A stretch of 64,000 nt of DNA from Calycina herbarum (lineage: Eukaryota; Ascomycota; Leotiomycetes; Helotiales; Pezizellaceae), in assembly GCA_001414485.1 (NCBI GenBank), contig LLEY01000022.1, positions 124,001 through 188,000 of the forward strand, read 5' to 3'. Of this stretch, positions 11,032 through 22,454 are shown piece by piece. A program made the translations under genes and the position numbers. The notes beneath the pieces were generated by a model that was not told the origin of the DNA, ran no database searches, and saw only the letters and a program-made list of their open reading frames with translations. The stretch's first letter is position 1; each line of letters opens with the position of its first letter.

Positions 11032-12616
11032 ATGAAGGCTCAGCCTGGCCAGGTGTACTGGGGAGCAGAGTACGCCCAAGTACTAAGCATTTCCACTTCA
11101 TCTGGGCATGACCCCGGATTCGGTTTGGCCTCAGCAGAAGTCTCTACTGCGTACGTTGGCGGGTTGGAGATTCCACCAGCAGTGGACATTTTCAACGCCA
11201 TATGGGAAAGTAACCTTGACGCGCTTGAAAGGATTTTATACTCTGGTTCCCCTCTTGAGATTTTTGATGCACAGGATAATACCCCACTCATCGCAGCTGT
11301 CCATATCAGCAATAAATCTATTGTGGACTACCTACTGCGGTATGGGGCGGATGTTGACAGAGGGGTCTTTCAAATGTTCCAGCGAATTCGCCATTACACC
11401 AAGCAATTACCCTGAAGACATGGCCACTTGTCCGACTTTTAGTCAAACATGGGGCAGATTTGTCAATCCAAGATGCCCACGGCAGCACACTACTAAGTCG
11501 TCTTCTCGTTAAGAACAACTGGTGGGAAGACTCAGATGAAGTGAGAGTGATAAATTGTCTAACGTCGGCTGGTTCTGATATTAGTGCGGTCAACAAAGCT
11601 GGCCAGACACCATTGTCTGCAATTGTGTCTAACTTCGAGGAGGGATTGATTGATTGATTGATATTACTTTTGCGCCGAGCGGCGAGACTAGCAAAGCTGA
11701 CTCTCTTGTGACCCCCCGAAGGATATAGGGGCGTGCTAAGCTATGGAATTATACACAAAAGTGCAGGTCTCTTGGAAACCTCAGAAAGCATTTCATGCGT
11801 ACTTCGAGGAGGGACCTGTTGCGGGAACAATTTCTTACTCTCAAACCGGGTCTCGAATTCCGAACAAGAGCCGGAAAATCTGTGTTCGGACTGTTTTTGG
11901 AAAGCTCCCACAAAATAATAACTTTGACGCCTGAGAACTCTCAGATTGAAAGATGGAAATCGGCGAACTGGTTTTTGCGCTAATTCATTGATTCCGGCGC
12001 TTCGCCGGACACGACGATCCAGCGATTACCTAGAGAAGGACGAGATCCCAGGACTACAAGCTCACACTGTTAATTCCAAGGAATTATTAGCAGGAGCTTC
12101 GGTCACGATGGTCACCACAAAAGGGAAGACTTGCTTTGATCTGATACCCTATCTTTACCCGTCTGCCGGCTTTACAAGGATAAGAATACTGCTCGAGGGG
12201 GGGGGGTTTGAAACAACGACACGAACTCAGCGACCGAGCAAGGGCCCTAGAATGGGTTGTTGTGTGGAGATCTGCTTGTGGAGCAGGAACTTGGCTGGAA
12301 ATCAAAATCTTTATTAGAAAGACTGTGGAAGATCACTGTTCGCCCTTCACCAACCGTCTTCAACTTATGCACATTCTTCGTCCTGGCTGAACATCACCTA
12401 GAAACCCACAAAACACAACTTGATCTCTGGAAAAAGGCCTCGTTGGAAAGCGGAGATGTGGATAGAGAAAGGGAACTTGAACATCGTCAAAATTATATCC
12501 TTACTTTGAAAGACTGCCTTCCAGTAGAATATTCCATAGAACTACGTCGCTTGAACCTTCCAGGGCAAGCTCAAAATAGAATAGAGTCTTCTGGCAAACA
12601 TTTCTCTGGAGTATGA
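11032..12616 (+). pseudogene. Ankyrin-repeat protein, frameshifted and degraded
   Basis: From the ATG at 11032 the frame reads through to NTPLIAAVHISNKSIVDYLL and RYGADVD, a typical ankyrin repeat. It then breaks just after 11361. Adding one base at the GGGG run (11362-11365) would continue into NSPLHQAITLKTWPLVRLLV and KHGADLSIQDAHGSTLL (up to 11657), a second ankyrin unit in another frame. The 18-bp GT...AG that could be drawn here is too short for an intron. Further coding-like pieces sit in changing frames (FRTRAGKSVFGLFLESSHK at about 11850-11920; LETHKTQLDLWKKASLESG at about 12390-12460). A (GATT)n run lies at 11644-11663. Either the gene is decayed or the assembly has homopolymer errors; several breaks favour decay. 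Confidence 0.65.
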
Positions 12617-12931
12617 AATAGTCCTAAGGAATATATATACATAACTTCGGAGCAGAAAGTAAAAGTTCAGTAGTAGTAATATTTGCTCGCTCTCACCTTA
12701 CTCTCTTAGGTTATAGAGTCACAGAGTACAGAGATTTAGTATTACTAGCATTATTACTATGACCCGACACTAGACTCTTCCTTCACTCGTTTACCATATC
12801 TAGTTTTTCCGCTCCAAAACATATAAAAAGTCACGTTTCTAGAATTCCATACAATATTCCATAGGATCGATACTCCACCCCAGAATCTTCTAATAGAGCC
12901 TTCCAGGTCATAGCTCCATGGAATTCCATTA
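12617..12931. other. AT-rich 3' intergenic, nothing seen
   Basis: The stretch separates the convergent ankyrin pseudogene and the transcription factor gene. No frame is supported. Confidence 0.5.
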
Positions 12932-15246
12932 TCAATATCCCGTTAAACTAGAAAATCCCCACCGATCAATAACATCCACCAAGCTCCCTCCATCACCAGA
13001 CCTTATCCCATCAAGCCCGTTAAATACCGAGTACACCTCTCCAGCAGCCGGTTGATCCTACCAATCAATTAGCACTCAAATAGTCTTCTCTCTGAAATCC
13101 ACTAGAAATATATCATGTACTCACAAAATTAATCTCGTTCCACTCCCCATCAAAAAAACCAGCAGCATTAACCATAGGATGTGCTGCTGAATTTACCTCT
13201 TCCATGGGACTTCGTTCAATATCCGTCACTGTGGAAGAGTCTTCACGACCCGGTATTCGATTTGAGGTTTCCAGGGGGTTAATTTGACGGATTTTATCTA
13301 TTGCTTCAGCCCTCATCTCCTCAAGAACCACACTACATTTCTTCGCGAAACTCTCTTTTGCTTCTTCGGTGGAACTCTTGATTTGTTCTTGACACCTGAT
13401 TGCGGCTTCGAAATATGGTTTCCACCGAGGTGGATTGCTTGTGGGGGCTGAGAAGGATTGTGTTGGAGGGGATGTTGGTATTGCGGTGCAGTGACGGATT
13501 ACGTGGACGAAGATTACTACTATTGCCGTGTAGGCGCAGAAGTGTGAGAACTAAGTTCGTCAGTAAGTGATCTTTTTGGGTTGGGGACGTGGACTTTACC
13601 CATGAAGCATTAAACGCTTTCTCAGCCTGATACATATTGTCCATGATTTTTATCACCTCAAGAGCAGCATCAAGACATGCTCTCACATTTCCCTCCAGAT
13701 TGGCTCGTAAGATCAGAGCGTTGTTATCACTCTCATCGACGCTATCTAGCAAAAATGGGCGATAGAGAATGAGCAGGGCGTGACAATATGAAAGACGTAA
13801 GGCCAAGCTTTGACGTTGGTAGAGTGATGGTAAGGTTGATGGATCGAGGTCGAGGAAATGTGCGATTTCAAGTCGCCAATTTTGGAATTCGAGTTTTAGT
13901 TTTTTCGCGGATGAGAGGCGTGTTTCTAGGGGGATTTTTTGGATGGTGTATAATTTGCGGAGAACTTTGCTGACGATTTGAGAAAGTCTGTGGTGGTGTT
14001 AGCTTAAGGCAGATGAGCGATAGGAGATAGAAAGATATACTTGATCTGGTAAATTGCGCCCTCCATCGGACAACTCAAATCCTCTGTCATTATTTGCAAA
14101 AAGCTAGGCGATAAGCTATTTTCATCAACCATAAAAGGAAGTTGTTGATCGATGTCTTCATCATGGAACATCTGTGGTCGACCTAGAGCCGAGCTGAGAT
14201 ATTTATCCAACACATACGTCGTCCAGAAAACTCGTTTCTGCATTTCCAGCTCGAGTAAATCCGGTTTGCTAGAAGGGGTGCGTTCCCTGTGTATTCCAAG
14301 CGAGAACACAAAGTTGACAAGCGTACCGAAAACACTGTAGCTTTGGTTTATTCGTGCCCTTGAGAGGAGGTACATGCATTGAAGAAAACGGGCCTGGAGG
14401 GTAGCAATTCGAATCTCACCTGTTTCCCTGGCGAGATGCCTTTCGGCTGCTTGGAAGTAGAAGAAACTATATTTAGTTAGTTTGTTTTGAATTCAAGGAG
14501 CGGATTCGGTCTTACCTGCTGTCAGGTTCACTTTCTTGCGACTCATCGCTCATGTATTTATGAGCCGAGGCGAATACCATGAGTACAACCGCTCGTTGGC
14601 TGTTTTTCTCAGCCGACGGTCGCATATCCATGAAATTGCTTAGAAGCTCGTGACTCCATTTCTCAGCGGTTGGTTGATGGAGGACCTTATTGGTCGCAGC
14701 TACAACATTAAAATATTTGTTAATGAGAGCTTGCGCTGTATCCTTGGAAGGTAGAACGAGGAATGAAGAATCGACTTCTTGCAAGGGTGGGTCTCCATAA
14801 GCAAATACCGGATTTTTCTGGAGATCACTTTTTGTGTTCAAGTTATGTTGGACTCGTTCATGAGGTGCTAAAAATGGTGAGTTGCTCGTATTTATGGAAG
14901 TGTCGCTTTGGCGATGGGTAAATGGTCTTTCATCTTCGGGCGAGGACCTCCAGTTTTGTCGTCTCTTATATCCTACTTCTTCGAGATATTTTTCCTGCTC
15001 TTCGACTGGTGCGGATTTGACTTCTGGTAAGGCACCACGAGTGTACGGGGCTTTGAACTCGCAGGTCCTGTTATTTTTGATGCAGTGTGCACAAGGGAGC
15101 TATGAATAGATCCTTAGTTATACGACCAAAGAAAACCGAAAACTCAGCGGACTTATGAAAGGTAAGCTCATAATTACCTTGCCAGTGCACCGGATCTTTC
15201 TCCTTTTACAAGTATCGCAAGCACGTGATGCCCGGTGTTTCTGCAT
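12932..15246 (-). CDS. Zn2Cys6 transcription factor with fungal_trans domain
   Basis: Exons (minus strand): 15246-15178, 15099-14516, 14466-14041, 13987-13600, 13550-13125, 13057-12932. All phases join, giving 672 residues. Residues about 10-36 form the zinc cluster (CDTCKRRKIRC, then CAHCIKNNRTC), with its second half in exon 2. The middle region (about residues 215-440) has the usual fungal_trans features, including GTLVNFVFSLGIHRE, KRVFWTTYVLDKYLSSALGR and the acidic DEDIDQQLPF. RLSYCHALLILYRPFLL is the typical C-terminal helix of the domain. By family it is a nuclear DNA-binding regulator; target genes cannot be told from here. The start at MQKHRASRACD follows an upstream open stretch that does not look coding. 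The last exon extends the reading past a GTGAGT donor at 13124. No metabolic cluster lies next to it. Confidence 0.9.
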
Positions 15247-17259
15247 TCTCTTTTGAAGCCACCCAGTATCTAAAATAATTGACACATGTCGGCAAGCCGT
15301 AGGTATATCCGTTCCTTCCGTATGTTTTCGTGGCACTCGAATTTGTACGTAGTGTTTTGTTGAGGGCAGGTTAGGTTCAGAGATGAGGACGGAAAAGCAC
15401 TTCGGAAAAAGGGATTGCATCGCCGCGGCATTGATGCATAGTGTCCGCAGATCGGATAAGTTTCCGTACTGTATCAGATCTAATTCAACACTTAGTCCCC
15501 CACCCGCGATATGTTTGATTCTTTCTGAAAACGACGCCTTCACTAGGTACGTTATTTGCGTGGAAGGGAACCTCATGGCTGAGGTCACGCCAACATCCCA
15601 CATGACTCTCTTCCTCCTTTCCCTCTCCCCCCTTATTCTCTACTTTTGTTTTGCGAGAACAATTTGTATCTCGTACTCCCTATCCTGATATCCCAATTCC
15701 AGGGAGAAAATAAGAGCTAGGCACTGTGGAAATAAAAAAGCGGAAGCCATTTGGGAAGTTCTTGACGTGGAATGGCATGGGCTCAGAATGGCTCCTTCCC
15801 ATCTTGCTAGGTAAGCACAACATCAACGACGCCGGAAAGCAATTCTTGCCCTAAGTGCGCCTACATCTCTTGTACAAGGAAGGAACGACCAAAACGGAGG
15901 ACCCAACTCAGAATCTTCAAAACCCTCGGCTAATCTGGATTGAGCATGGTTTAGAAGCTGTACTTTTCTTGTCAACTCGATCGATGTTGGAATTGATTTC
16001 GGTGTGGAGGTCAAGTCGAGGGACATGGTCAATTCAGGGAAAGAGCGAACTTAAGCTCTTGAGAAACGACGATACCGTCTAAGGCGCCTCATCGAGAAGA
16101 GACTCAGCGAGGAAGGATTCGAAGTAACGACCAAGAGACCATAACCTACCTGGAGCTCCCGTCAACACAACCTCTCTCCATCACCCTGAACCCAGGGGGG
16201 AAGAAAAGTCGGAACGGATAGTAGGTACTTCTGCTTCCCCCCCCATTTCGGTGCTTCGATGCTAATTGAGTTCCAGGAATCCGGGGTTGAGGTGCACCGT
16301 ACGCGTCGTTATTTCGGGTTGCAGCCCATCGCACAAAGGTTCCTCATACACCAAAGATCCTGGCAAAGGCTTACTTTCGCAGACAAAATTCAAAATCTTT
16401 CTCCATCAACAACACTACCCAGTCATCTCGAACCCACATACCCCTCATACATACGCACCGCCGCGCGTTGGTTTGGTGTCGCACATGTTTGGGAGATTTT
16501 TGCTTTTCAATGGCTGAAAGGGAGGCTCCAGGTGGACAAGATAAATAGTAGTAATTAGCGACTCTACGAAAACCCGCAAGCTGGAATAACTCGACGTAGA
16601 AAAATCGTAAAAATATAAGAAAGATATAAGTAGATGCGGAGGATGTTAATTAATTATATCGTTAAGTGTGTAGAGTTTTTATTCCGTTCGCGTTGAGTTG
16701 TACGCATTGTAGGCTGTTTCTAAGGCGGCCTATTACTGCCACCACCGGGAGGGTTCTGATGGGAGTTGATGACGCTGAGGGCGAGAACCCGAAAAGTCGT
16801 CAACAACCACCCCATCACGACAAGATGGGAGTGTCTGTTTGGTACTTACCCCTCCTAGATCTCAGCCTCAATTTCCCAGTTCCGGTCTTTAATTCTTGAC
16901 CGGTGCGACTTTTCCAATCCCAGATGGGGTCAAATAATCCTTGACACCTCTGTTCTTCACAACCAACGACCGAGATCCTCTGGGCGGGCCTAGGCTTTGT
17001 TTTATGTTTCCGGTTTCTGTTCATAATTGTGGTCAGTGCCCGGGACAAAGCTCCCTCAAGTTTTATTCATGTCGAGGTTGTGCCTTCCCTTCCTGACCTG
17101 TTCCCGGTAGAGTAGCTGCTGGTAGCCTGTCCTGCAAAGCCGCGGAGGGTTTCTGGTTCACCAACGTCCCTGTAGAAGGCGCTAGTACCTTGAAGCTTAG
17201 GGCCAAGTCAGCCTTCGGGGGACAACGTGTCCCTAATATTTAGAGCTTTCATGAAGATA
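15247..17259. other. Intergenic, no supportable gene
   Basis: Only scattered frames under about 100 codons occur (for example 16259-16558 plus, 16815-17048 minus), without motifs or consistent splice structure. Confidence 0.45.
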
Positions 17260-17640
17260 TTTGCTCGAAGATATCTGCTCAGAGAAATATCTTCGGAGAT
17301 ATCTTCGGAGATATCTTAGTCTCAGAGATACTTATATTTCGAGACTTTAAGTATTCCCGAGAAATCAACTGTGTCAGAGTAAGATATCTCCGAGGATCTC
17401 CGGATAAAATATCTCCGAGTAATAACTACGACTTAATTCCGAGCGAAGAAATATCTCCGAGGCAATAAATTTCGCCGGAAAAAGTCTTCGGAAATATCTT
17501 CGGAAATATTTTTTTAGTCTCGGAAGTCGTAAGGCTCGATATCTCCGAGAGGTAGAGTAGGTATATACCTATTTCGGAGGTAGATATATTTCCGAGAGTA
17601 TAAGTACTTCGTAGATATAGCTCCGAGACCTTACCTAGAC
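17260..17640. repeat. Dense palindromic micro-repeats (ATATCTCCGAG / CTCGGAGATAT)
   Basis: A core of about 8-11 bp occurs in both orientations more than a dozen times. Examples are ATATCTTCGGAGATATC (two overlapping copies, 17291-17320), AAGATATCTCCGAGG, AAAATATCTCCGAG, GAAATATCTCCGAGG, GGAAATATCTTCGGAAATAT, CGATATCTCCGAGAGG, TTCGGAGGTAGATATATTTCC and GATATAGCTCCGAGACC. The units are not regularly spaced. There is no long open frame. Every unit can pair with its neighbours, so the region could fold extensively. Confidence 0.7.
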
Positions 17641-18054
17641 AGCACAACGGGGTCGATATCAGTGTGAGACAAAGAACGACCTTCTTCTCTCTAGCTGTTA
17701 TCAATGGTCAGTCGGGAAAGGAATAGCCTTGAAATTCGAACTTCGGCGTTGACACGCTCCTTACATCATTTACCGCTTGTGCATATCTAGAAATGCTCCA
17801 TTTTCATATTTGACTAAACCCCATTTTGACACACTTCGTTCCACCGCTTTCTTTGAAAATTTTGCTTCTGACACGACGTTGCCCAAGTTCTTCCAGGTCC
17901 CCTTTGGACACTGGAGGTATGCAACATCATTAAATAGTATACAGTATAATATCGCGATATTACTATAGTTTTATAACAGGAAAAAATACGTACTATTAGA
18001 ATATCATGATAATATATTATTCGAGAATACTGCAGTATTGTACCACAATAATAC

Positions 18055-19100
18055 TACTGACCACACTGGTCCTCATGGCACACACTCATTCCCCCTATTC
18101 GGTGTCCTCGGACTCCCCCTATTTATTGCCCACCGGATATATTTTTCGTCGGACATTCGACCAATTGAGAGGGGGAAAAAGACATTGCTTCCCATGAAGA
18201 TGTTTGTCAATCGCTCAACAATACCTCCTCGCATTTCTCAACGGTCTGATTCTCTGGTAAATTCTCTATTACATGCCTCACTACTTCGAAGCCTCACAGA
18301 GATACACACCTCTCCAGACTGGTCTTTCTGCTCTCCCTCAAACTTTGAAAGTCGCTCCTTGAGGTGTAATTGTCGGACTTGTTGCTTCGAAAACAGGAAA
18401 TTATCGTTGGTCTTTGTATACAGGATTCGCTCTCACAACTCTCGGGTGTGGGCTGTTATATTTGCGGGACGTGGGAACACCGATCGTGGAATGGGTATTC
18501 TTGATCCTAGTTCCGGATATTGGGATTGGCTTGCTCTTCCCAGGTATGAGTCTGAGTATCCAAGTCAGTGGTCCGCCAAAGGATATCGCGATAAGCTGCA
18601 GGATTACTCACATTCTTCCGTGCGATAGGGCAGAGCGTTGGCGTGGCTGTGTAAGATTCCGAGCCCCGCTCCCGGATCATGTTTCTTGCTAACAATAAAC
18701 CAGATGCGAGACCATCTTCCAAAATCAACTGGCGTATCTCCTCTCTTCTCGCCCCTCTTTGGCATCGATCTCAAAGGACGCATCAACGATCGTTAAAACC
18801 ATTTCCTCTCTACCCGTCGATTCTCCTGAGACATTCGTATTGAAACATGCGTTTGCGGATGCGATTCAGACTATATGGGCTGTGATGTGTGGAGTAGCTG
18901 GATTGTCGTAGCTTGCTACTCTTGGGATTCGGGAATATAAGTTGGATCAAGCGCTGAGTGGCGAGCAAGGATTTGTTGAAGAAAAGAAAGTGACTGGGAA
19001 AGCTTCGGTTGATAGTTTGGGGAAGGGAGATGTTGAGACGGTTGTGATGGAATTTCTTGACCCGTCTGGGAGGGGTTGGATAATTGGAAGGTGTGATTGA
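18055..19100 (+). pseudogene. MFS multidrug-type transporter, dead
   Basis: The second half of a 14-TM-type major facilitator can be read piecewise: FPLFGVLGLPLFIAHR; YLLAFLNGLILW followed by TAA (18258-18260); PLQTGLSALPQTLKVAP followed by TGA (18360-18362); GVIVGLVASKTGNYRWSLYT; GFALTTLGCGLLYL; LVPDIGIGLLFPGMSLSIQ. After a one-base slip near 18595 it continues with LLTFFRAIGQSVGVAV. A plausible intron (donor GTAAGATT at about 18650, acceptor ending 18704) leads to FQNQLAYLLSSRPSL and DAIQTIWAVMCGVAGLS. A TAG follows at 18909-18911, then IREYKLDQALSGEQGFVEEK to TGA at 19100. The three stops plus at least two slips rule out function. The N-terminal half is missing upstream. The 3' end abuts a Tc1 element at 19165. 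Confidence 0.8.
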
Positions 19101-19164
19101 TCGTTCGAAATCGTATGCTATGTGTTGGTGATATGGGGGATTTGTGTGGATGAATTTTGATGGG

Positions 19165-19957
19165 TACTTGGGCAAGTATTTAGTGAACGCCTTACCTAAT
19201 TTCAGCTCATTTCTCGGCTACACAGACTCCCCCCCTTTTCACTACTGTCAGCTGTATATAACGTAAATTTAGGTGAAATCATATATAAAGTAGTAGAAAA
19301 TGAAGCTATTTAGACCTTTTATTTATATCTAACTCTAAAAGTTATTATCTCCTCTATACTTTACTACCTTTTTAAGAGTCTTTCTAAGCTTTATAATTAC
19401 ATTATCTATTATACTTTGAGGTACCCGGTTCTACTCCTCTACCTACATACGTTTTAAATCCTCCTTATTCCTAGGCTAGACCTTTCTCTTATATAGCTAC
19501 TGTCTTATATATCTCTAGGTGAGCTTAATCGGTTGGCTAGAACGAGGCTTATTCTTAACGTTTGAGGGTATATCGAGATATTAGCCCCTTATATTCCTAT
19601 TCCGAGTTCGAGCAGCATTCTCTCTAGCCCTCTTTCTAATATCCTAAACCCTAGTTTCTGAAACAGGGATAGACTTGTCATCTCTGCCTGTCTATTAAAG
19701 TAACTCTTCCTTGTTAGTATTCTGTCTACTTCTACTAACAATTATAGTACGTTACTAGACAGGGACCTCACGGCGGCTGGTTTTTCGTATAGGCTCTGCA
19801 CGCCCCTTTAACTTTCTGTGTTTTTTGGCCATTTTAGTGTTGTGGTTCTTATTCAATTGCAAAAGGAAAAGTAGGTGTTTAGGTAGTGATTGCATCATTT
19901 TGGTGCTAAAAAAGTGGTGACGAGCTGAAGGGCGTTCACTAAATACTTGCCCAAGTA
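19165..19957 (-). mobile_element. Deleted Tc1/mariner transposon with transposase relic
   Basis: The ends are a perfect 27-bp inverted repeat (19165-19191 and 19931-19957) that begins TACTTGGGCAAGTATTTAGT. The flanking TA dinucleotides are the usual target duplication. On the minus strand a short N-terminal piece MAKKHRKLKGRAEPIRK is followed by RKRARENAARTRNRNIRG. A C-terminal piece then reads VEEWNRVPQSIIDNVI and LRKTLKKVVKYRGDNNF. The C-terminal piece resembles the end of a DDE_3 (Tc1) transposase. The catalytic middle is missing, and the relic has several TAG/TAA codons in AT-rich sequence, typical of RIP plus internal deletion. Confidence 0.8.
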
Positions 19958-20180
19958 TTGGTGTACAGGTCAAGCGCCTTTGAGACATTTGAATGGTTCT
20001 AGTCTAGTTTACGTACTTATTCAATACTTATGGCGAGTAAACCTGATATTATTTATCTATTCGTTGCGCAGACCTACTGGGGATCGCGCTCAGAATGCTC
20101 ACAGGTGGATCATCACCAAGCCACCCGACACCACCCCCCAATCCAGCACCACCGCCCCCTTAACTTATCGAACCTTCTGA

Positions 20181-21173
20181 TCATTCCTTGCTTGGACCGT
20201 TGGTAGCTTTCTGTCTACGCAGTACCCACGCCTTGACAAATTCGACATCTCGGTCATGCTGGGTCGTTGGCATATATCTCCACTCCGCAGCCTCAGAGTT
20301 CCATCCCCGGTTGGGCAAATAAGCCTCCAACATATAGTAATTATCTCGATGAAATGGGAAATCCAATGAGGGTGGTCCGCTTCGTTTGAGGAACTCATCT
20401 TTCTCGGCAGCAGCATTCTCGGCCGTCATCCGAAATCGTCGTCGCTTGTTGCCTGCATTATTTCCGTGGCGTTGTATGGAGCCAATGGTCGATTTGAGAT
20501 GTTCTTCAAGAATACGTGCGTACCATAACGGGTTGTCCAGCGCCTTGCGAACCACTTTTGCGTTGGCTGAGATGAGGTCTTGGTTCCATTTTGGAAGTTC
20601 TCCGCGACGGAGCATGGGGATTGGTTCTCCTTGATCGAGATTCTTTTGCCAGTGTCCGAAATCGACTAGGAGACATAAATTGTTCCAAGCCAATATACAG
20701 GTCAAGCACGTGCAGATGACATGGGGATCCGGGGACTGGATGTGTTGGTAGGGTTTCTTGTGGATGTACAGGTGTGTTTCTTGTCTCTCGCTATCGAGTA
20801 GAGCAGAATGAAAACTTTCATCGACGTTCTCTAGGAGAACAGGGAGGGAAAAACATCGTGTGAGGACTGGATAGCGGTGTTCGATGAGTTTGGTGGCGAT
20901 CCGGGATTTGTCTTTTTGGATGTAGCGGTGGAGACCCTTGTTGACTCTTGATAATTTGAAGATGTCGCTGGGACGGAGGAGGCTTAGGATGTCGAGGAAA
21001 ATTTCAGAAGGAAGATCCATCAAGGTTGCTTGTGGTTTGGAGACCTTTTCTGACTTGAGGTGGCGTTTCTTTTGGATTCTTTCTGTGCGCTTGGAGCGGA
21101 GAGGGAGAGCTGCTGTAGTGTCGATTAAGGGTTCAGTAACCTCGTCGGCAGATTCTTCCTTCAAGGTGCGCAT
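20181..21173 (-). CDS. F-box domain protein
   Basis: A single uninterrupted frame of 330 residues. A basic N-terminus (about residues 26-45, Lys/Arg-rich) precedes an F-box at about residues 52-86: MDLPSEIFLDILSLLRPSD followed by FKLSRVNKGLHRYI. Downstream lies a Cys cluster (CTCLTCILAWNNLCLL, about residue 153), then a conserved-looking C-terminal half with YYMLEAYLPNRGWNSEAAEW. F-box proteins usually link substrates to Skp1 in SCF ubiquitin ligases; the substrate cannot be inferred. The start ATG has no competing upstream ATG in frame. No intron signals interrupt the frame, and codon use looks ordinary. Confidence 0.85.
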   Translation of the reverse strand: MRTLKEESADEVTEPLIDTTAALPLRSKRTERIQKKRHLKSEKVSKPQATLMDLPSEIFLDILSLLRPSDIFKLSRVNKGLHRYIQKDKSRIATKLIEHRYPVLTRCFSLPVLLENVDESFHSALLDSERQETHLYIHKKPYQHIQSPDPHVICTCLTCILAWNNLCLLVDFGHWQKNLDQGEPIPMLRRGELPKWNQDLISANAKVVRKALDNPLWYARILEEHLKSTIGSIQRHGNNAGNKRRRFRMTAENAAAEKDEFLKRSGPPSLDFPFHRDNYYMLEAYLPNRGWNSEAAEWRYMPTTQHDRDVEFVKAWVLRRQKATNGPSKE

Positions 21174-22368
21174 GTTGAAGTTATTTATAAGAGGATTGCA
21201 GTTTCTTGAAATATCGTGATGTCTCGTCCTTGATGGGTGTCATAAAATTGCGGGGCAATGCGAAATAGGCTGACACACGTGACAACGCCTTTTGATCCAA
21301 TGAGCGAGTTGCCAAGGTCGAGATTTGATGGTGATGGAATATAATTAAATTTCAAATAAGATGAGAAGGTAGAGATTGCAAGATGGCAATGTAAATGAGT
21401 GTTGAGGCATTGATTAAAGGTGGCTGGGCCATCGTAAGATGTCACGTTTGTTCTTCTCCACATCATTTTGATTAGTCTAGGGGCAGTGCTCCAATAACCA
21501 ACACCATTGCACCTGCCTCACGATGGACAATAAATGGAGGCAGTGAAATGGCTTTGCTATTCTGACTTTCTGGCATAATTGAAGTGATATGGTTACTCCA
21601 AAATCTTACTGAATCACTTGAGTCATACTAAAAGTTGCACATAAGCTATCGCTTGATTGAGCGTTTACCACTTTCATGTAGCAATACCCTCATATTGACG
21701 GCTTTAATTCACTCTGCAAGTCAGTGTAAGCAAAAAACTACTCCATTACCCCTTGACAAGAAGGGAAAACATCGTCTCACTCTCCTCTCATCAAGGCATT
21801 ATGAACTCCCCAAATTCTCGATTATCAAAAGCCACTTATTGATCTTTCTGCGACTCTAGATTTGACCATCGTGAAGGCCTACGGCAATGTGTTTATCCCG
21901 AGTGCGGCACTTTGGCAGGTAACCCTCCCGAAATAGCTTCATCAAAGCGCGAAAGGCATTTCCAGCAGCCCCAAAATTGAATGAACTCATTCCTGACAAG
22001 GCCGTTGCGTTGTACTTAGGTAAATGAATTATATGGTCGGTGCAGCGAACAAAGAGATTGGTTGTAGTTTTCTGCAGTTGCAAGTGAGCAATTTTGAGGG
22101 TTCATTTAATTCGCCTATGTTGAACAATTTCCGAGCCTGAATTGATATTGAGATAAAGACCAAGTGAATGGGGAAAACGCCAGTTTCTTCTCATATTGAT
22201 GATGTCGAAGCTGGGCGAGGAACACATATGAATGCTTCAACTGCTTGAAAATCATTAGAACAATGGTCGGAGAATGGGAAGTAAAAATATTGAGCAGTGC
22301 GGCAATTGACTTACAACAGTGCCTCTCACAGTCTCACTTGGCTATCGTCACTCGTGCAAAGAAACCCG
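21174..22368. other. Intergenic, nothing supportable
   Basis: It probably contains the promoter of the F-box gene (starting at 21173) on the minus strand. No recognisable coding or RNA feature. Confidence 0.45.
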
Positions 22369-22440
22369 CTCGCAGAAATTCCCTATAGAGTACTTCCAAG
22401 TTGTCGCTTGCCGAGAAATGGTGATCAAACGGAATCTTCC
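22369..22440 (+). repeat. Direct repeat, left copy, beside TIR element
   Basis: 72 bp beginning CTCGCAGAAATTCCCTATAG and ending in AATCTTCC. A diverged copy lies at 23388-23457. The pair flanks the inverted-repeat element at 22455-23341, in the same orientation. Confidence 0.75.
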
Positions 22441-22454
22441 ATACCTCGCTTACA

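Noticed and set aside
11361..11382. Mini-intron explaining the ankyrin frame change
   Set aside because: The only GT...AG available is 18 bp, far below any spliceable fungal intron.
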